From: Streptomyces sp. NBC_01351
GTDB lineage: Bacteria > Actinomycetota > Actinomycetes > Streptomycetales > Streptomycetaceae
Direction of reading: 5' to 3'
Assembly (NCBI RefSeq): GCF_036237315.1
Contig: NZ_CP108356.1
Span: 2,910,501 to 2,974,500 of the forward strand
Length of the DNA: 64,000 nucleotides
Of this stretch, positions 17,789 to 26,421 are shown in pieces (position 1 is the stretch's first letter; the number at the start of each line of letters is the position of its first letter). The notes beneath the pieces are model-generated. The model did not search any database. It had not been told where the DNA came from and worked only from the letters and a program-made list of their open reading frames with translations. The translations under genes were made by a program, and so were the position numbers.

Positions 17789-18150
17789 CCTCCGGCTCGG
17801 TACGGGGGCCGGGGTGCGCGCCCGCCCCGTTTCGGCTGCCGCCCGCGCCGTGAGTTCCCCGTTACCCCGACGGCGCTCCGCGCCCGCGCCTCAATCGCCG
17901 GCGCGGCTGAAAGACCTGGGGCTCCGCCCCGGGGAACGGTGGAAGGGCGGGTAGGGGACGGCTCCGCGCAGCGGCACACCCGCACCGCGACCCCGCCCCT
18001 GCAGGGGACCCGCACCCCCGAGCCCGGCAGCTTCCCCTACCCGGAGGACGTCCGGGCTCTGGCCGAAGGCATGAGGTGCCGACCCCTGCGCCTGCCATAA
18101 GTTTCAAATGGGAACATATCGGCCATGTCCGTCCGTCGCGGGAGAAGACA
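17789..18150. other. Intergenic region with a degenerate repeat copy
   Basis: No convincing gene is present. Positions 17885-17935 hold a degraded copy of the dispersed palindromic element (CGCCTCAATCGCCGGCGCGG, then GGGGCTCCGCCCCGG). The last 60 bp are more AT-rich and probably carry the promoter for the oxidase fragment that follows. Confidence 0.5.
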
Positions 18151-18400
18151 ATGCGTTCAGTGATCGTCATCGGTGGCGGAATCAGCGGGCTGGCCGCCGC
18201 GTGGCAGTTGCGCGGCCAGGCCGACGTGACCGTACTGGAGAGCCACGGCAAGGTCGGCGGCAAGCTCCGCACCGGCACCACCGCCGGCATCACCGTCGAC
18301 GAGGGCGCGGAATCCTTCATGGCCCTGCGGCCGGAGGCCGTGGAACTGGCGGCCGCCGTCGGACTGGGCGACGCCCTCTGCGACCCGGCGAAGGCCCCGA
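18151..18400 (+). pseudogene. Truncated protoporphyrinogen oxidase/amine oxidase N-terminus
   Basis: The ATG at 18151 has GGGAGA 6 nt upstream and starts a typical flavin amine-oxidase N-terminus: the dinucleotide-binding GGGISGLAAAWQL, an E at the end of strand 2 (VLESHGKVGGKL), and the DEGAESFMALRPEA segment of HemY/HemG-type protoporphyrinogen oxidases. Resemblance stops after about 83 residues. The frame then continues into Pro/Arg-rich translation of a palindromic repeat and ends at 19014, inside the next gene. The FAD-binding half and all substrate residues are missing (the family is about 460-490 residues), so this is a gene remnant. Confidence 0.75.
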
Positions 18401-18532
18401 CCTCCCCCCTCACCGGGGCCCCGCCCAGCCCCGTCCGGCCCGCCGCTCACCTCGGGCCCCGCCCGGGCCCGTCGGCTCCGCCGAGGGCACATCCAGCCCC
18501 AGCCCGCACTGTTCCGCCCCTGCCGGGGCATT

Positions 18533-18702
18533 TCCAGCCCCTCCGGCGTTTGAGGAGTGGGGGTCCCCCCGGACGGAGTCTGGGGGAGGGTCTGGGGCGG
18601 AGCCCCTGGGGGCACCTCCCAGCGGTAGCTGGGGGAGAAACCCGGCTCCGCCGGGCACCGGGCTCCGCCCGGACCCGCTCCTCAAACGCCGGAGGGGCTG
18701 GA
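18533..18702. repeat. Dispersed palindromic element (composite copy 1)
   Basis: A perfect 25-bp inverted repeat (arms 18533-18557 and 18678-18702, core CCTCCGGCGTTTGAGGAG) encloses a central hairpin around CCCAGCGGTAGCTGGG (about 18617-18632) and GGGGCGGAGCCCC-type stems. The same organisation recurs at 24550-24729, and partial copies occur at 7466, 17885, 27576, 43107 and 60907. It abuts the truncated oxidase gene. Confidence 0.85.
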
Positions 18703-18878
18703 TTTGCCCTCGGCGGAGCCGGACAGCGTCTGGGCGCCCCCGGACGGGGGCACGGGCACAGCCCGGACAGGGCCTGGGCCGAGCCCGGACGGGGGTCGGG
18801 CGCAGCCCGGACGGGGGTCGGGGCCCCGTTTGGGTCAGCGCGGGGGCGCGAAAGGGGGAGGCCGTCGAGGATGAGGGC

Positions 18879-20429
18879 ATGCCCAGAAACGCCTGGCGGG
18901 TCACCGCCGCCGCCACGCTCGCCGCCGCCCTGCTCACGACGGCCGCCTGCTCAGACGACGGCGGGAGCGGGAAGAAGGGGAACGCCGATGGGACCGGCCC
19001 CGCCAAGCCGCTGAAGTGGGGCGACTGCCCCGCCCCCACCCCGCTGGAGGGCGGCGGCCAGGCCCCGCCCAAGGGCTGGCAGTGCGCCACCCTCGACGTC
19101 CCCCTCGACTACGCCAAGCCCGAGGGCGAGACCCTCCCGATCGCCCTGATCCGCGCCAAGGCCCGGGACCAGAAGAACCGCATCGGCTCGCTCGTCTTCA
19201 ACTTCGGCGGCCCCGGCGGCTCCGGCATCACCACCCTCCCCGGCGCCGCCACGGAGTACGAGGCCCTGCGCGCCCGGTACGACCTGGTCAGCTTCGACCC
19301 CCGCGGGGTCGGCCGCAGCGCGCCCGTCCGCTGCGAGGGCGACAAGCAGCTGGACGCGTACTACGCCCAGGACGCCTCCCCCAGCACCCCCGAGCAGGAG
19401 AAGGCGTTCGTCGAGAACATCCGGCAGTTCCAGCAGGCCTGCGAGCGCAACTCGGCCACGGTCCTCCCCCACGTCGGCACCTCCAACGCCGCCCGCGACA
19501 TGGACCGCATCCGCCAGGCCCTCGGCGACGAGAAACTGCACTACTTCGGCATCTCCTACGGCACCGAGCTCGGCGGGGTCTACGCCCACCTGTTCCCGAA
19601 GAACGTCGGCCGGGCCGTCTTCGACGCCGTCGTCGACCCGACCAAGACCTCCGAGGAGGGCGCGCTCGGCCAGGCTGAGGGCTTCCAGCTCGCCCTCGGC
19701 AACTTCGCCCAGGACTGCGTGGACCGCGGCGACGAGTGCAAGCTCCAGGGCAGCACCGCCAAGGAGATCGAGGCGAACGTCATCAAGCTCCAGAAGGAGC
19801 TCGCCGTGAAGCCGATCCCCGGCATCGGCGACCGGCAGCTCAACGACACCTCCGCGACCAACGGCATCGCCCAGGCCCTGTACTCCAAGGAGCTGTGGCC
19901 GCTGCTGGAGCAGGGCCTCGACGAGGCCGACGGCGGCCAGGGGCAGCTGCTGATGGCGCTCTCCGACGCGCTCAACGGCAGGGACGAGCAGGGCCGGTAC
20001 AGCAACATCGGAGCCGCGAACTCCGCGATCAACTGCGCGGACTCCAAGGAGCGTTACACGCTGGAGCAGACCAAGGCCAAGCTGCCGACGTTCCGTTCGG
20101 CCTCGCCCGTCTTCGGGGACTTCCTCGGCTGGGCCATGATGGGCTGCACCGACTGGCCGGTCGAGGGCGCCTGGGAGACCCCGGACGTCTCCGCCCCCGG
20201 CTCCGCACCGATCCTGGTGATCGGCAACACCGGCGACCCGGCCACCCCGTACGAGGGCGCCCGCAAGATGGTGGAGCGGCTCGGCAAGGGCGTCGGGGTG
20301 GAGCTCACCTACAAGGGCGAGGGCCACGGCGCGTACAACAGCGGCGACACCTGCGTGCAGAACGCCGTGAACGCGTACCTGCTGGACGGGAAGGTCCCCG
20401 CCGCCAACACCGTCTGCACGGCTGCCTAA
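18879..20429 (+). CDS. Secreted tripeptidyl-peptidase-like alpha/beta hydrolase
   Basis: This 516-residue protein has a basic N-terminus, an Ala/Leu hydrophobic core and a lipobox-like end (TTAAC near residue 25), so it is exported and possibly lipid-anchored. The alpha/beta-hydrolase fold shows the oxyanion loop FGGPGGSG, the RGVGRS segment, the nucleophile elbow GISYGTE, an acid region GNTGDPATPYE and the final histidine GEGHGAY. This matches the Streptomyces SlpD/SlpE/TAP-type mycelial peptidases, which remove N-terminal tripeptides. The ATG at 18879 has a GAGG/GAGGG-rich upstream. It is convergent with moeZ, with a strong terminator between them. Confidence 0.88.
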   Translation: MPRNAWRVTAAATLAAALLTTAACSDDGGSGKKGNADGTGPAKPLKWGDCPAPTPLEGGGQAPPKGWQCATLDVPLDYAKPEGETLPIALIRAKARDQKNRIGSLVFNFGGPGGSGITTLPGAATEYEALRARYDLVSFDPRGVGRSAPVRCEGDKQLDAYYAQDASPSTPEQEKAFVENIRQFQQACERNSATVLPHVGTSNAARDMDRIRQALGDEKLHYFGISYGTELGGVYAHLFPKNVGRAVFDAVVDPTKTSEEGALGQAEGFQLALGNFAQDCVDRGDECKLQGSTAKEIEANVIKLQKELAVKPIPGIGDRQLNDTSATNGIAQALYSKELWPLLEQGLDEADGGQGQLLMALSDALNGRDEQGRYSNIGAANSAINCADSKERYTLEQTKAKLPTFRSASPVFGDFLGWAMMGCTDWPVEGAWETPDVSAPGSAPILVIGNTGDPATPYEGARKMVERLGKGVGVELTYKGEGHGAYNSGDTCVQNAVNAYLLDGKVPAANTVCTAA

Positions 20430-20446
20430 CGGCACCCGGACACGAC

Positions 20447-20485
20447 GGAGGGGCCGTACGCGCGCGCTGCACGTACGGCCCCTCC
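20447..20485. terminator. Bidirectional terminator between the hydrolase gene and moeZ
   Basis: A 14-bp perfect stem GGAGGGGCCGTACG/CGTACGGCCCCTCC with an 11-nt loop lies between convergent genes. There is no U-tract, as is common for high-GC actinobacterial terminators. Confidence 0.75.
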
Positions 20486-20494
20486 GGGGTGTGA

Positions 20495-21673
20495 CTAGTA
20501 GACCGGCTTCTCGGGCTCGATCTGGTGGACCCAGCCGATGACGCCGCCACCGACGTGGACCGCGTCCGCGAAGCCCGCGGACTTCAGGACCGCGAGGACT
20601 TCCGCACTGCGGACACCCGTCTTGCAGTGCAAGACGATGCGCTTGTCCTGCGGCAGGTCCTGGAGGGCGGTGCCCATCAGGAACTCGCCCTTGGGGATCA
20701 GCTTCGCGCCGGGGATCGAGACGATCTCGTACTCGTTGACCTCGCGGACGTCGATGATCTCGATGGCCTCCTCGGTGTCGATCCACTCCTTGAGCTGCTT
20801 GGGAGTGATCGTCGAGCCGAGCGCCGCCTCCTGGGCCTCCTCCGACACGACGCCGCAGAAGGCCTCGTAGTCGATGAGCTCGGTGACGGTCGCGTTCGGA
20901 CCGCAGACCGCGCAGTCGGGGTCCTTGCGGACCTTGACCTGGCGGTACTGCATCTCCAGGGCGTCGTAGATCATCAGGCGGCCGACCAGCGGCTCGCCGA
21001 CGCCGGTGAGGACCTTGATGGCCTCGGTGACCTGGATGGACCCGATGGACGCGCAGAGCACGCCCAGCACGCCGCCCTCGGCGCAGCTCGGGACCATGCC
21101 CGGCGGGGGCGGCTCCGGGTAGAGGCAGCGGTAGCACGGGCCGTGCTCGGACCAGAAGACCGAGGCCTGGCCGTCGAAGCGGTAGATCGAGCCCCACACG
21201 TACGGCTTGTTCAGCAGCACGCAGGCGTCGTTCACCAGGTAGCGGGTCGCGAAGTTGTCCGTGCCGTCGACGATGAGGTCGTACTGGCTGAAGATCTCCA
21301 TCACGTTCTCGGCTTCGAGCCGCTCTTCGTGAAGGACCACGTTCACGTAGGGGTTGATGCCCAGCACGCTGTCGCGCGCGGACTCCGCCTTGGAACGGCC
21401 GATGTCGGCCTGGCTGTGGATGATCTGGCGCTGCAGGTTCGACTCGTCGACCTCGTCGAACTCGACGATGCCCAGCGTGCCGACGCCGGCCGCGGCCAGG
21501 TACATGAGGGCGGGCGAGCCGAGGCCGCCGGCGCCCACGGCCAGCACCTTGGCGTTCTTCAGGCGCTTCTGGCCGTCCATCCCGACATCGGGGATGATCA
21601 GGTGACGCGAGTACCGGCGGACCTCGTCAACGGTGAGCTCAGCAGCTGGCTCAACCAGGGGTGGCAGCGACAC
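20495..21673 (-). CDS. moeZ: Adenylyltransferase/sulfurtransferase MoeZ
   Basis: This 392-residue protein fuses an E1-like ThiF/MoeB domain to a rhodanese domain. The first has GAGGLGSPALMYLAAAG for ATP binding, DNFATRY, and zinc cysteines CYRC and CAVC. The second (from about residue 285) has IDVREVNEYE and the catalytic loop CKTGVRS. MoeZ adenylates and thiocarboxylates ubiquitin-like sulfur carriers (MoaD, ThiS, CysO type) for molybdopterin, thiamine, cysteine and thiosugar synthesis. The GTG at 21673 has GGAG upstream and gives the usual length; the frame is open 27 nt further. moeZ also lies between adnA and the DUF3152 gene in mycobacteria. Confidence 0.94.
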   Translation of the reverse strand: MSLPPLVEPAAELTVDEVRRYSRHLIIPDVGMDGQKRLKNAKVLAVGAGGLGSPALMYLAAAGVGTLGIVEFDEVDESNLQRQIIHSQADIGRSKAESARDSVLGINPYVNVVLHEERLEAENVMEIFSQYDLIVDGTDNFATRYLVNDACVLLNKPYVWGSIYRFDGQASVFWSEHGPCYRCLYPEPPPPGMVPSCAEGGVLGVLCASIGSIQVTEAIKVLTGVGEPLVGRLMIYDALEMQYRQVKVRKDPDCAVCGPNATVTELIDYEAFCGVVSEEAQEAALGSTITPKQLKEWIDTEEAIEIIDVREVNEYEIVSIPGAKLIPKGEFLMGTALQDLPQDKRIVLHCKTGVRSAEVLAVLKSAGFADAVHVGGGVIGWVHQIEPEKPVY

Positions 21674-21757
21674 GGGGACTCCAGGGTCATCCCCGCGCAT
21701 GCTGGTGCGGGGAGTGTTTGTAGGTTGTTCTATCCCGTAACAGTGCCACGCCCCTTT

Positions 21758-22513
21758 TCATTCCGAGACACCCGTCCCGATCCGCGAGACGATTTCGTCC
21801 CAGTACGCGGGCATCGAGGCCCACGGGTCCCGGTCGGGGGCGCCCCGCCGGTCCGTGAACCAGATCGTGCCGGCACCCTGCCAGCGGGCGATCCGGACCG
21901 CTTCCTCCAGATGCGTGCGCGGCACCCCGTGGACAAGGTGGCAGAAGCGCTCCGCCGGATGGTCCGCGGTCCACTCGGCCACCTGTGACCAGCGGTAGTC
22001 GGTCCAGGCCCCGGAGAAGGTGACCAGTTGGTCGGCGGCCTCCACGTACCCCTCGTAGGGGTGGGTGCCGTGCCCGAGCACGATCCGCACGTCCTCGCCC
22101 AGCCCGCGCAGGGCGTCCGAGACCCGGCGCACCGCGGCCAGGTCCGCCTTGTCGGCGGGGGCCCCGGCCAGGTAGAAACCGCCGACCCCGTACCAGTCGC
22201 GGAAGCGGTGGGCGTCGGAGACCAGCTCGCCGAACGACCGCGCGCCGTCCCGCATGGCGAGATGGCCGAGCACCGTGCCGCCCGCCGTACGGAGCTTCGC
22301 GGCTGCCTCCGTGCAGTGCGGGTCGGGCCGCCCGCCCGGGCCGTCCGTGACGTTCAGCACGGCCCAGTGCAGCGGGGTGCCGGGGCGGGTCAGTTCGGCC
22401 CACTCGACGGGGGCGAGCAGCGGGTGCGCGTAGCCGGGGATGCCGAGACCGAGGCGGCCAGCCTCGGTCGCGGCGGCCGTCGCGGTCCCGGGCGGGGTGG
22501 TCAGATACGGCAC
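21758..22513 (-). CDS. Spherulin-4/GH135-like protein, catalytic motif altered
   Basis: This 251-residue protein has the barrel pattern of the spherulation-specific family 4: IPGYAHPLL at the N-terminus, WAVLNVTDGPGGRPDP, and VLGHLAMRDGARS. Characterised members (fungal Sph3 type) cleave galactosamine-containing exopolysaccharide. The strand that normally ends in an acidic pair (as in GIFFDE) reads GGFYLAGAP, lacking both acids, so activity is questionable. No signal peptide is visible, unusual for such a hydrolase. It overlaps the epimerase gene upstream by 13 nt and is the last gene of a group with a PelF-like glycosyltransferase. The start is GTG at 22513. Confidence 0.75.
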   Translation of the reverse strand: MPYLTTPPGTATAAATEAGRLGLGIPGYAHPLLAPVEWAELTRPGTPLHWAVLNVTDGPGGRPDPHCTEAAAKLRTAGGTVLGHLAMRDGARSFGELVSDAHRFRDWYGVGGFYLAGAPADKADLAAVRRVSDALRGLGEDVRIVLGHGTHPYEGYVEAADQLVTFSGAWTDYRWSQVAEWTADHPAERFCHLVHGVPRTHLEEAVRIARWQGAGTIWFTDRRGAPDRDPWASMPAYWDEIVSRIGTGVSE

Positions 22514-23505
22514 GCCGCCTCCATCCAGATGTCCGCGAGGGACTCCTCCAGGTTGATCCGGGGCCGCCAGCCGAGCCGGTCGCGGGCGGTCCGCACGTCG
22601 GCCTGCTGCCAGGCACCGCAGCCGTCGGGGTACGGGTACGGCTGGGGGGCCGCGGCGGCGAGCTGTTCGGCGGTGGCCTCGGAGCGGGGGGACCCGATGG
22701 CGGAGAGCCCGCCGGGGCGCCCGAGGTGCCCCTGCTGGGGACCGCCGTGCGGGACGTCCAGCTCGTGCAGGGCGCCCCCGTACCCGGCGACCCGCGCCAG
22801 CACGGCGGCCGCGTCGCGCAGCCGGACCGCGCGGCCGGTGCCGATGTTCACGACGCCCTGGGCGGCGGACAGGGAGGCGGCGTGCACGGCCCGCGCCACG
22901 TCCCGTACGTCGACGAAGTCGCGCTGCACGCCGAGCCCGCTGAGCTTGAGCTCCCCGTCCCCGGACTGCATCGCGCGGCGCATGGCCTCGGCGAGCCGGC
23001 CGAGCGGGGATCCGGCGGGGGTGCCGGGGCCGACGGGCGAGAAGATCCGCAGGACGACGGCGTCCAGTCCGGAGCCCAGCACGAGCTCGGTGGCGGCCAG
23101 TTTGCTGACTCCGTACGGTCCGCCCGGTCTCGGCACGGCGTCCTCGGCCGTCGACGACCCGGGCTGGCTGGGCCCGTACTCGGCGGCGCAGCCGAGCTGG
23201 ACGAGCCGGGCCCCGCAGCCGCTGCGGCGCAGCGATTCGCAGATGGTGGCCACGGCGACGGTGTTGTGCCGGGTGAGTTCCCGGGCCCCGCCGCGGGTGG
23301 CGCCCGCGCAGTTGATGACGACGCCCGGGTGGACGGCGTCGAGGAAGCGGGTGAGCGCCCCGGGGCTGCCGGTGGCGAGGTCGAACCGGACGTCGGCGTC
23401 GTCGCCGCGGCCGAGCGCGGTGAGCTGCACGGCGGGGTCGGCGAGCAGCCGGTCGGCGACGTAGCGGCCGAGATATCCGTTGGCTCCGATCAGCAGCACC
23501 CTCAT
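22501..23505 (-). CDS. NAD-dependent sugar epimerase/dehydratase
   Basis: This 334-residue extended short-chain dehydrogenase has the Rossmann motif GANGYLGRY at the N-terminus, the active-site PYGVSK (Tyr-x3-Lys) near residue 147 and a C-terminal substrate domain ending in GWRPRINLEESLADIW, typical of nucleotide-sugar epimerases. It probably makes or interconverts a UDP-sugar for the adjacent glycosyltransferase. The catalytic Ser/Thr region (LGCAAEYG) is compatible. The sugar specificity cannot be read from the sequence. It overlaps the spherulin-like gene. Confidence 0.85.
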   Translation of the reverse strand: MRVLLIGANGYLGRYVADRLLADPAVQLTALGRGDDADVRFDLATGSPGALTRFLDAVHPGVVINCAGATRGGARELTRHNTVAVATICESLRRSGCGARLVQLGCAAEYGPSQPGSSTAEDAVPRPGGPYGVSKLAATELVLGSGLDAVVLRIFSPVGPGTPAGSPLGRLAEAMRRAMQSGDGELKLSGLGVQRDFVDVRDVARAVHAASLSAAQGVVNIGTGRAVRLRDAAAVLARVAGYGGALHELDVPHGGPQQGHLGRPGGLSAIGSPRSEATAEQLAAAAPQPYPYPDGCGAWQQADVRTARDRLGWRPRINLEESLADIWMEAACRI

Positions 23506-23581
23506 CGCGTGGCCCCTCGGTTGGTTGGCTGGCCGGTCATGTCCTTCTCCTTGTGGATCGACGGATGTGGATGGGGCGATG

Positions 23582-24784
23582 TCAGGGACGTGCGTGCGCG
23601 GAGGCCCGGGGCAGTACGAGGAGGGCCTGTACGAGGAGCCCCGCCGCGGCGACGAGGACCGCCGCCGGGAACGGGACCAGGGCGAGCGCCAGCGCCGCGG
23701 CGACGGGGCCCCCGCGGGCGCCGTGCCGGAGCAGGAGGCGGGTCAGGAACAGCAGCAGGGCGAGCGGCACGGCCGCGCCCGGCGGTGCTCCGGCGAGGGC
23801 GGCGGCCCCGGCGGCGGCCGCCGTGAAGAGCGCGGCGGCCGCGAGGAACAGGGGCCGGGCCCGGTCCGCGAACTCCTCCAGGGCGCGGCTCCCGGCGAGC
23901 CGGGCCCGGGCCTTGGCGCCGAAGGCCTCGGCGACCAGGTGGGCGGGGGCGACGGCCAGCGCGAGCCCGACGCCGAGGGCGGTGCCGTGCCGGTGCACGG
24001 CCCAGCCGACGACGGCCGCGGCGAGCAGGTACAAGCCCCACGGCACCCGTCCCCCGGCGGTCCGCCCGGGCCACACCAGGGCGGCGACGGTGACCACCAC
24101 GGCGGCGGCCCCGGCCCACACCACGCCGGCGGCGGCCGCCCCGAGCCCGACGGCCCCGGGCAACAGGGCGTACCCGAACCCCCGGAAGGCAGAAGCCCCT
24201 GCCGGCACCCGCTCGGGCTGCACGCCGGTGTGCTCCCCGCGCGGGGAACGGGCGTACAGCTCCTCGGCGAGCGAGAAGACGTCCCGGTGCCGGAACCGCG
24301 CGGCGGTCCGGTCGGTGATCCCGTGCGCCTCCAGCCCGGCGGCGATCTCCAGGGGGTCGACGGCCCGCTCGCACAACTCCCGATGCCGGTGCAGCAGGGC
24401 CTTGACGGGATCCCCGCCGGCCCTCCGGCGGGCCGCCTGCGGCGCCGCTCCGGGGCCACGCACGGCCTGCCCGGCCCCACCGGCCACTTCGGCCCCGCCG
24501 GGGGCCATCCCCGCCCCGCCGGGGGCAAATGCAGCCCCGGGGGCGAATCCAGCCTCGCCGGCGTTTGAGGCGCTGGGGGTACCCCCAGCGGTAGCTGGGG
24601 GAGGGTCCGGGGGCAGCGCCCCCGGCAACGGCGCCGCGCCGGACTCTGCACCGGGGGACGGCATCGCAAGTGCGGCGCCGCTGCCGGGGCTCCGCCCCGG
24701 ACCCCGCGCCTCAAACGCCGGCGAGGCTGAATTTGCCCCCGGCAGCCAGGGTTCGGGGCGGAGCCCCGGGTCGACGGTGGTCAT
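23582..24784 (-). CDS. Polytopic membrane protein of the polysaccharide gene group
   Basis: A 400-residue frame. Residues 1-110 are Pro/Ala/Gly-rich and encoded by a dispersed palindromic element. Then comes a soluble helical segment (VKALLHRHRELCE...SLAEELYARSP), followed by roughly eight hydrophobic helices to the C-terminus. The ATG at 24784 overlaps the glycosyltransferase stop (ATGA), so translation is coupled. A role as membrane partner in polymer export or lipid-linked assembly is inferred from context; I do not recognise the family. The functional start could lie after the repeat-derived region, but I saw no good ribosome site there. Confidence 0.65.
   Translation of the reverse strand: MTTVDPGLRPEPWLPGANSASPAFEARGPGRSPGSGAALAMPSPGAESGAAPLPGALPPDPPPATAGGTPSASNAGEAGFAPGAAFAPGGAGMAPGGAEVAGGAGQAVRGPGAAPQAARRRAGGDPVKALLHRHRELCERAVDPLEIAAGLEAHGITDRTAARFRHRDVFSLAEELYARSPRGEHTGVQPERVPAGASAFRGFGYALLPGAVGLGAAAAGVVWAGAAAVVVTVAALVWPGRTAGGRVPWGLYLLAAAVVGWAVHRHGTALGVGLALAVAPAHLVAEAFGAKARARLAGSRALEEFADRARPLFLAAAALFTAAAAGAAALAGAPPGAAVPLALLLFLTRLLLRHGARGGPVAAALALALVPFPAAVLVAAAGLLVQALLVLPRASAHARP
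24550..24729. repeat. Dispersed palindromic element (composite copy 2), inside a coding region
   Basis: Perfect 24-bp arms CAGCCTCGCCGGCGTTTGAG(GCGC) at 24550-24573 and 24706-24729 enclose the same CCCAGCGGTAGCTGGG central hairpin as copy 1. It occupies the 5' part of the membrane-protein frame, which stays open through it. Confidence 0.85.
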
Positions 24785-26421
24785 ACGGTCGCCTCCGAGG
24801 CAGGGGCCCCCGGCACGGCAGCAGAGGCATCGCCCGCGCCCTCCGCCGGCACGGCCCAGGACGGACTGGTCCAGTGCCCCGGCACCCTCGCCTCCGCCGG
24901 ATGCGCGAACGGCACCTCCCCGTCCGGCCGCGTCGCGGAGCCCCGCGCCAGCAGCCGCAGGTAGATGTCCCGGAAGGCGCCCACGTTCTGCTCGACGGTG
25001 AACAACTCCAGCGCCCGCGCCCGCGCCGCCGCGCCCAGCCGCTGCGCCCGTTCGGGATCCCGCAGCAGCGAAAGGCACGCTTCGGCCAGCGCCCGCGGGT
25101 TGCGCGGCGGTACGACGAGCCCCGTGCCGCCGATGACCTCGCACACCGCGCCCACGTCGGTCGACACCGTGGCCCGGCCGCAGAACATCGCCTCGGCCAG
25201 GCTGATCGGGAAGCCCTCGATCACCGAGGACAGCACCACCACCCGCCCCGCCCCGTACGCCTCCGCCGAGGACGCGGCGTCCGGTCCGCCGATCTCCTCG
25301 AAGGTGACCGGGTTCTCCCCCACCGTGACGGCGTCCGCGGCCTCGTCGGGGAAGAGCTGCGCCGCCAGCGAGCGGCAGTCGGCGAGGTAGCCGGGGACCA
25401 CCGCGGTGGCGAAGATCCGCAGCCGGGTCCCCGGTTCGGCCCTGCGGACCTCCGCGAACGCGTGCAGCAGCCCGACGAGGTCCTTGGCGGGCTCTATCCG
25501 CCCGACCCACACCAGCGTGTCGGGGTCCCCGCAGTCCGCGGCCTCCCCGACGGTGGCGAATCGGTCCGCCTCCATCCCGGGGTAGACCGTCCGCACCCGC
25601 TCCCGGGGGGCTCCGCAGCGCTCCTGCCAGCGCCGGGCGTGCGCGTTGCCGGGCGTCAGGAGGTCGGCCTCGGCGTAGATCTCGCCGGCCAGCCGGAGGT
25701 GGAAGGCGGCCAACAGGGCCCGCACGGTGGGCCGGGCGCCCTGCCGCTGTTCCAGGTAGTGCGAGCGGAGCTGGACCCCGTACTCGGTGACCAGCAGCGG
25801 GACCCCGAAGAAGCGTTTGGCCAGCAGTCCGGGGATGGCCGCCACCCCGCCCGCCGCCGCGTGGCAGACGTCGACCGCGCCGAGACCGCCGGGCTCCTCG
25901 TACCAGTCGAGGGACAACGGCCGCAGCATGCGCTCCAGTTCGTCCACGAACTCCAGCAGGTCCACCACCTGCACCGCCTGTACGGTGCGGCTCGCGCCCG
26001 GCGCCCGGCACGCGGCCTCCAGTACCCGCACGGCGGATTCCGACCGCAGCGCGGCGTACAACCCGCCCTGCTCGCGGCCGAGTTCGGCAAGCCCGTACAA
26101 CCCCTCCGCGAACGGTCCGGCCTCGTCCGCGCAGATGCCGCGCACCAGGTCCTTGAAGCAGTCGGCGAACCGTCGCCGCTCGCGCCGGGAGTACGTCCGC
26201 CCGTCGTCCGCGGGGGCCCACAGGGGGGCCGTACGGACCTGGGTGACGTGGTCGGGGAGAAGTACCCGCGCCCGCTCCTGGTCGGCGTCGCGACTCAGCG
26301 CGTACAGCTCGAACTCGTGCTGCGGGAGCCCGCGCACGAGCCGGTCGCACCACAGCCTGGCCTCGCCCGTCGCATACGGATAACCACCTTCCGTGAGTAG
26401 TCCGATCCGCACGAGTGGCAC
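24781..26421 (-). CDS. GT4-family glycosyltransferase of PelF/DUF3492 type
   Basis: This 546-residue protein opens with RIGLLTEGGYPY, the PelF/DUF3492 signature segment. It has a long insertion (residues about 70-190) before the ligand loop TEYGVQLRSHY. The C-terminal GT-B domain shows WVGRIEPAKD, SSVIEGFPISLAEAM (the EX7E region) and GTGLVVPPRNP. Such enzymes use UDP-sugars (UDP-GalNAc/UDP-Glc in Pel) at the cytosolic membrane face. The GTG at 26421 has GGGAG 7 nt upstream. It is the first gene of a coupled set with the membrane protein, epimerase and spherulin-like protein, suggesting exopolysaccharide synthesis. The Ala/Pro tail after residue 500 is low complexity. Confidence 0.85.
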   Translation of the reverse strand: MPLVRIGLLTEGGYPYATGEARLWCDRLVRGLPQHEFELYALSRDADQERARVLLPDHVTQVRTAPLWAPADDGRTYSRRERRRFADCFKDLVRGICADEAGPFAEGLYGLAELGREQGGLYAALRSESAVRVLEAACRAPGASRTVQAVQVVDLLEFVDELERMLRPLSLDWYEEPGGLGAVDVCHAAAGGVAAIPGLLAKRFFGVPLLVTEYGVQLRSHYLEQRQGARPTVRALLAAFHLRLAGEIYAEADLLTPGNAHARRWQERCGAPRERVRTVYPGMEADRFATVGEAADCGDPDTLVWVGRIEPAKDLVGLLHAFAEVRRAEPGTRLRIFATAVVPGYLADCRSLAAQLFPDEAADAVTVGENPVTFEEIGGPDAASSAEAYGAGRVVVLSSVIEGFPISLAEAMFCGRATVSTDVGAVCEVIGGTGLVVPPRNPRALAEACLSLLRDPERAQRLGAAARARALELFTVEQNVGAFRDIYLRLLARGSATRPDGEVPFAHPAEARVPGHWTSPSWAVPAEGAGDASAAVPGAPASEATV

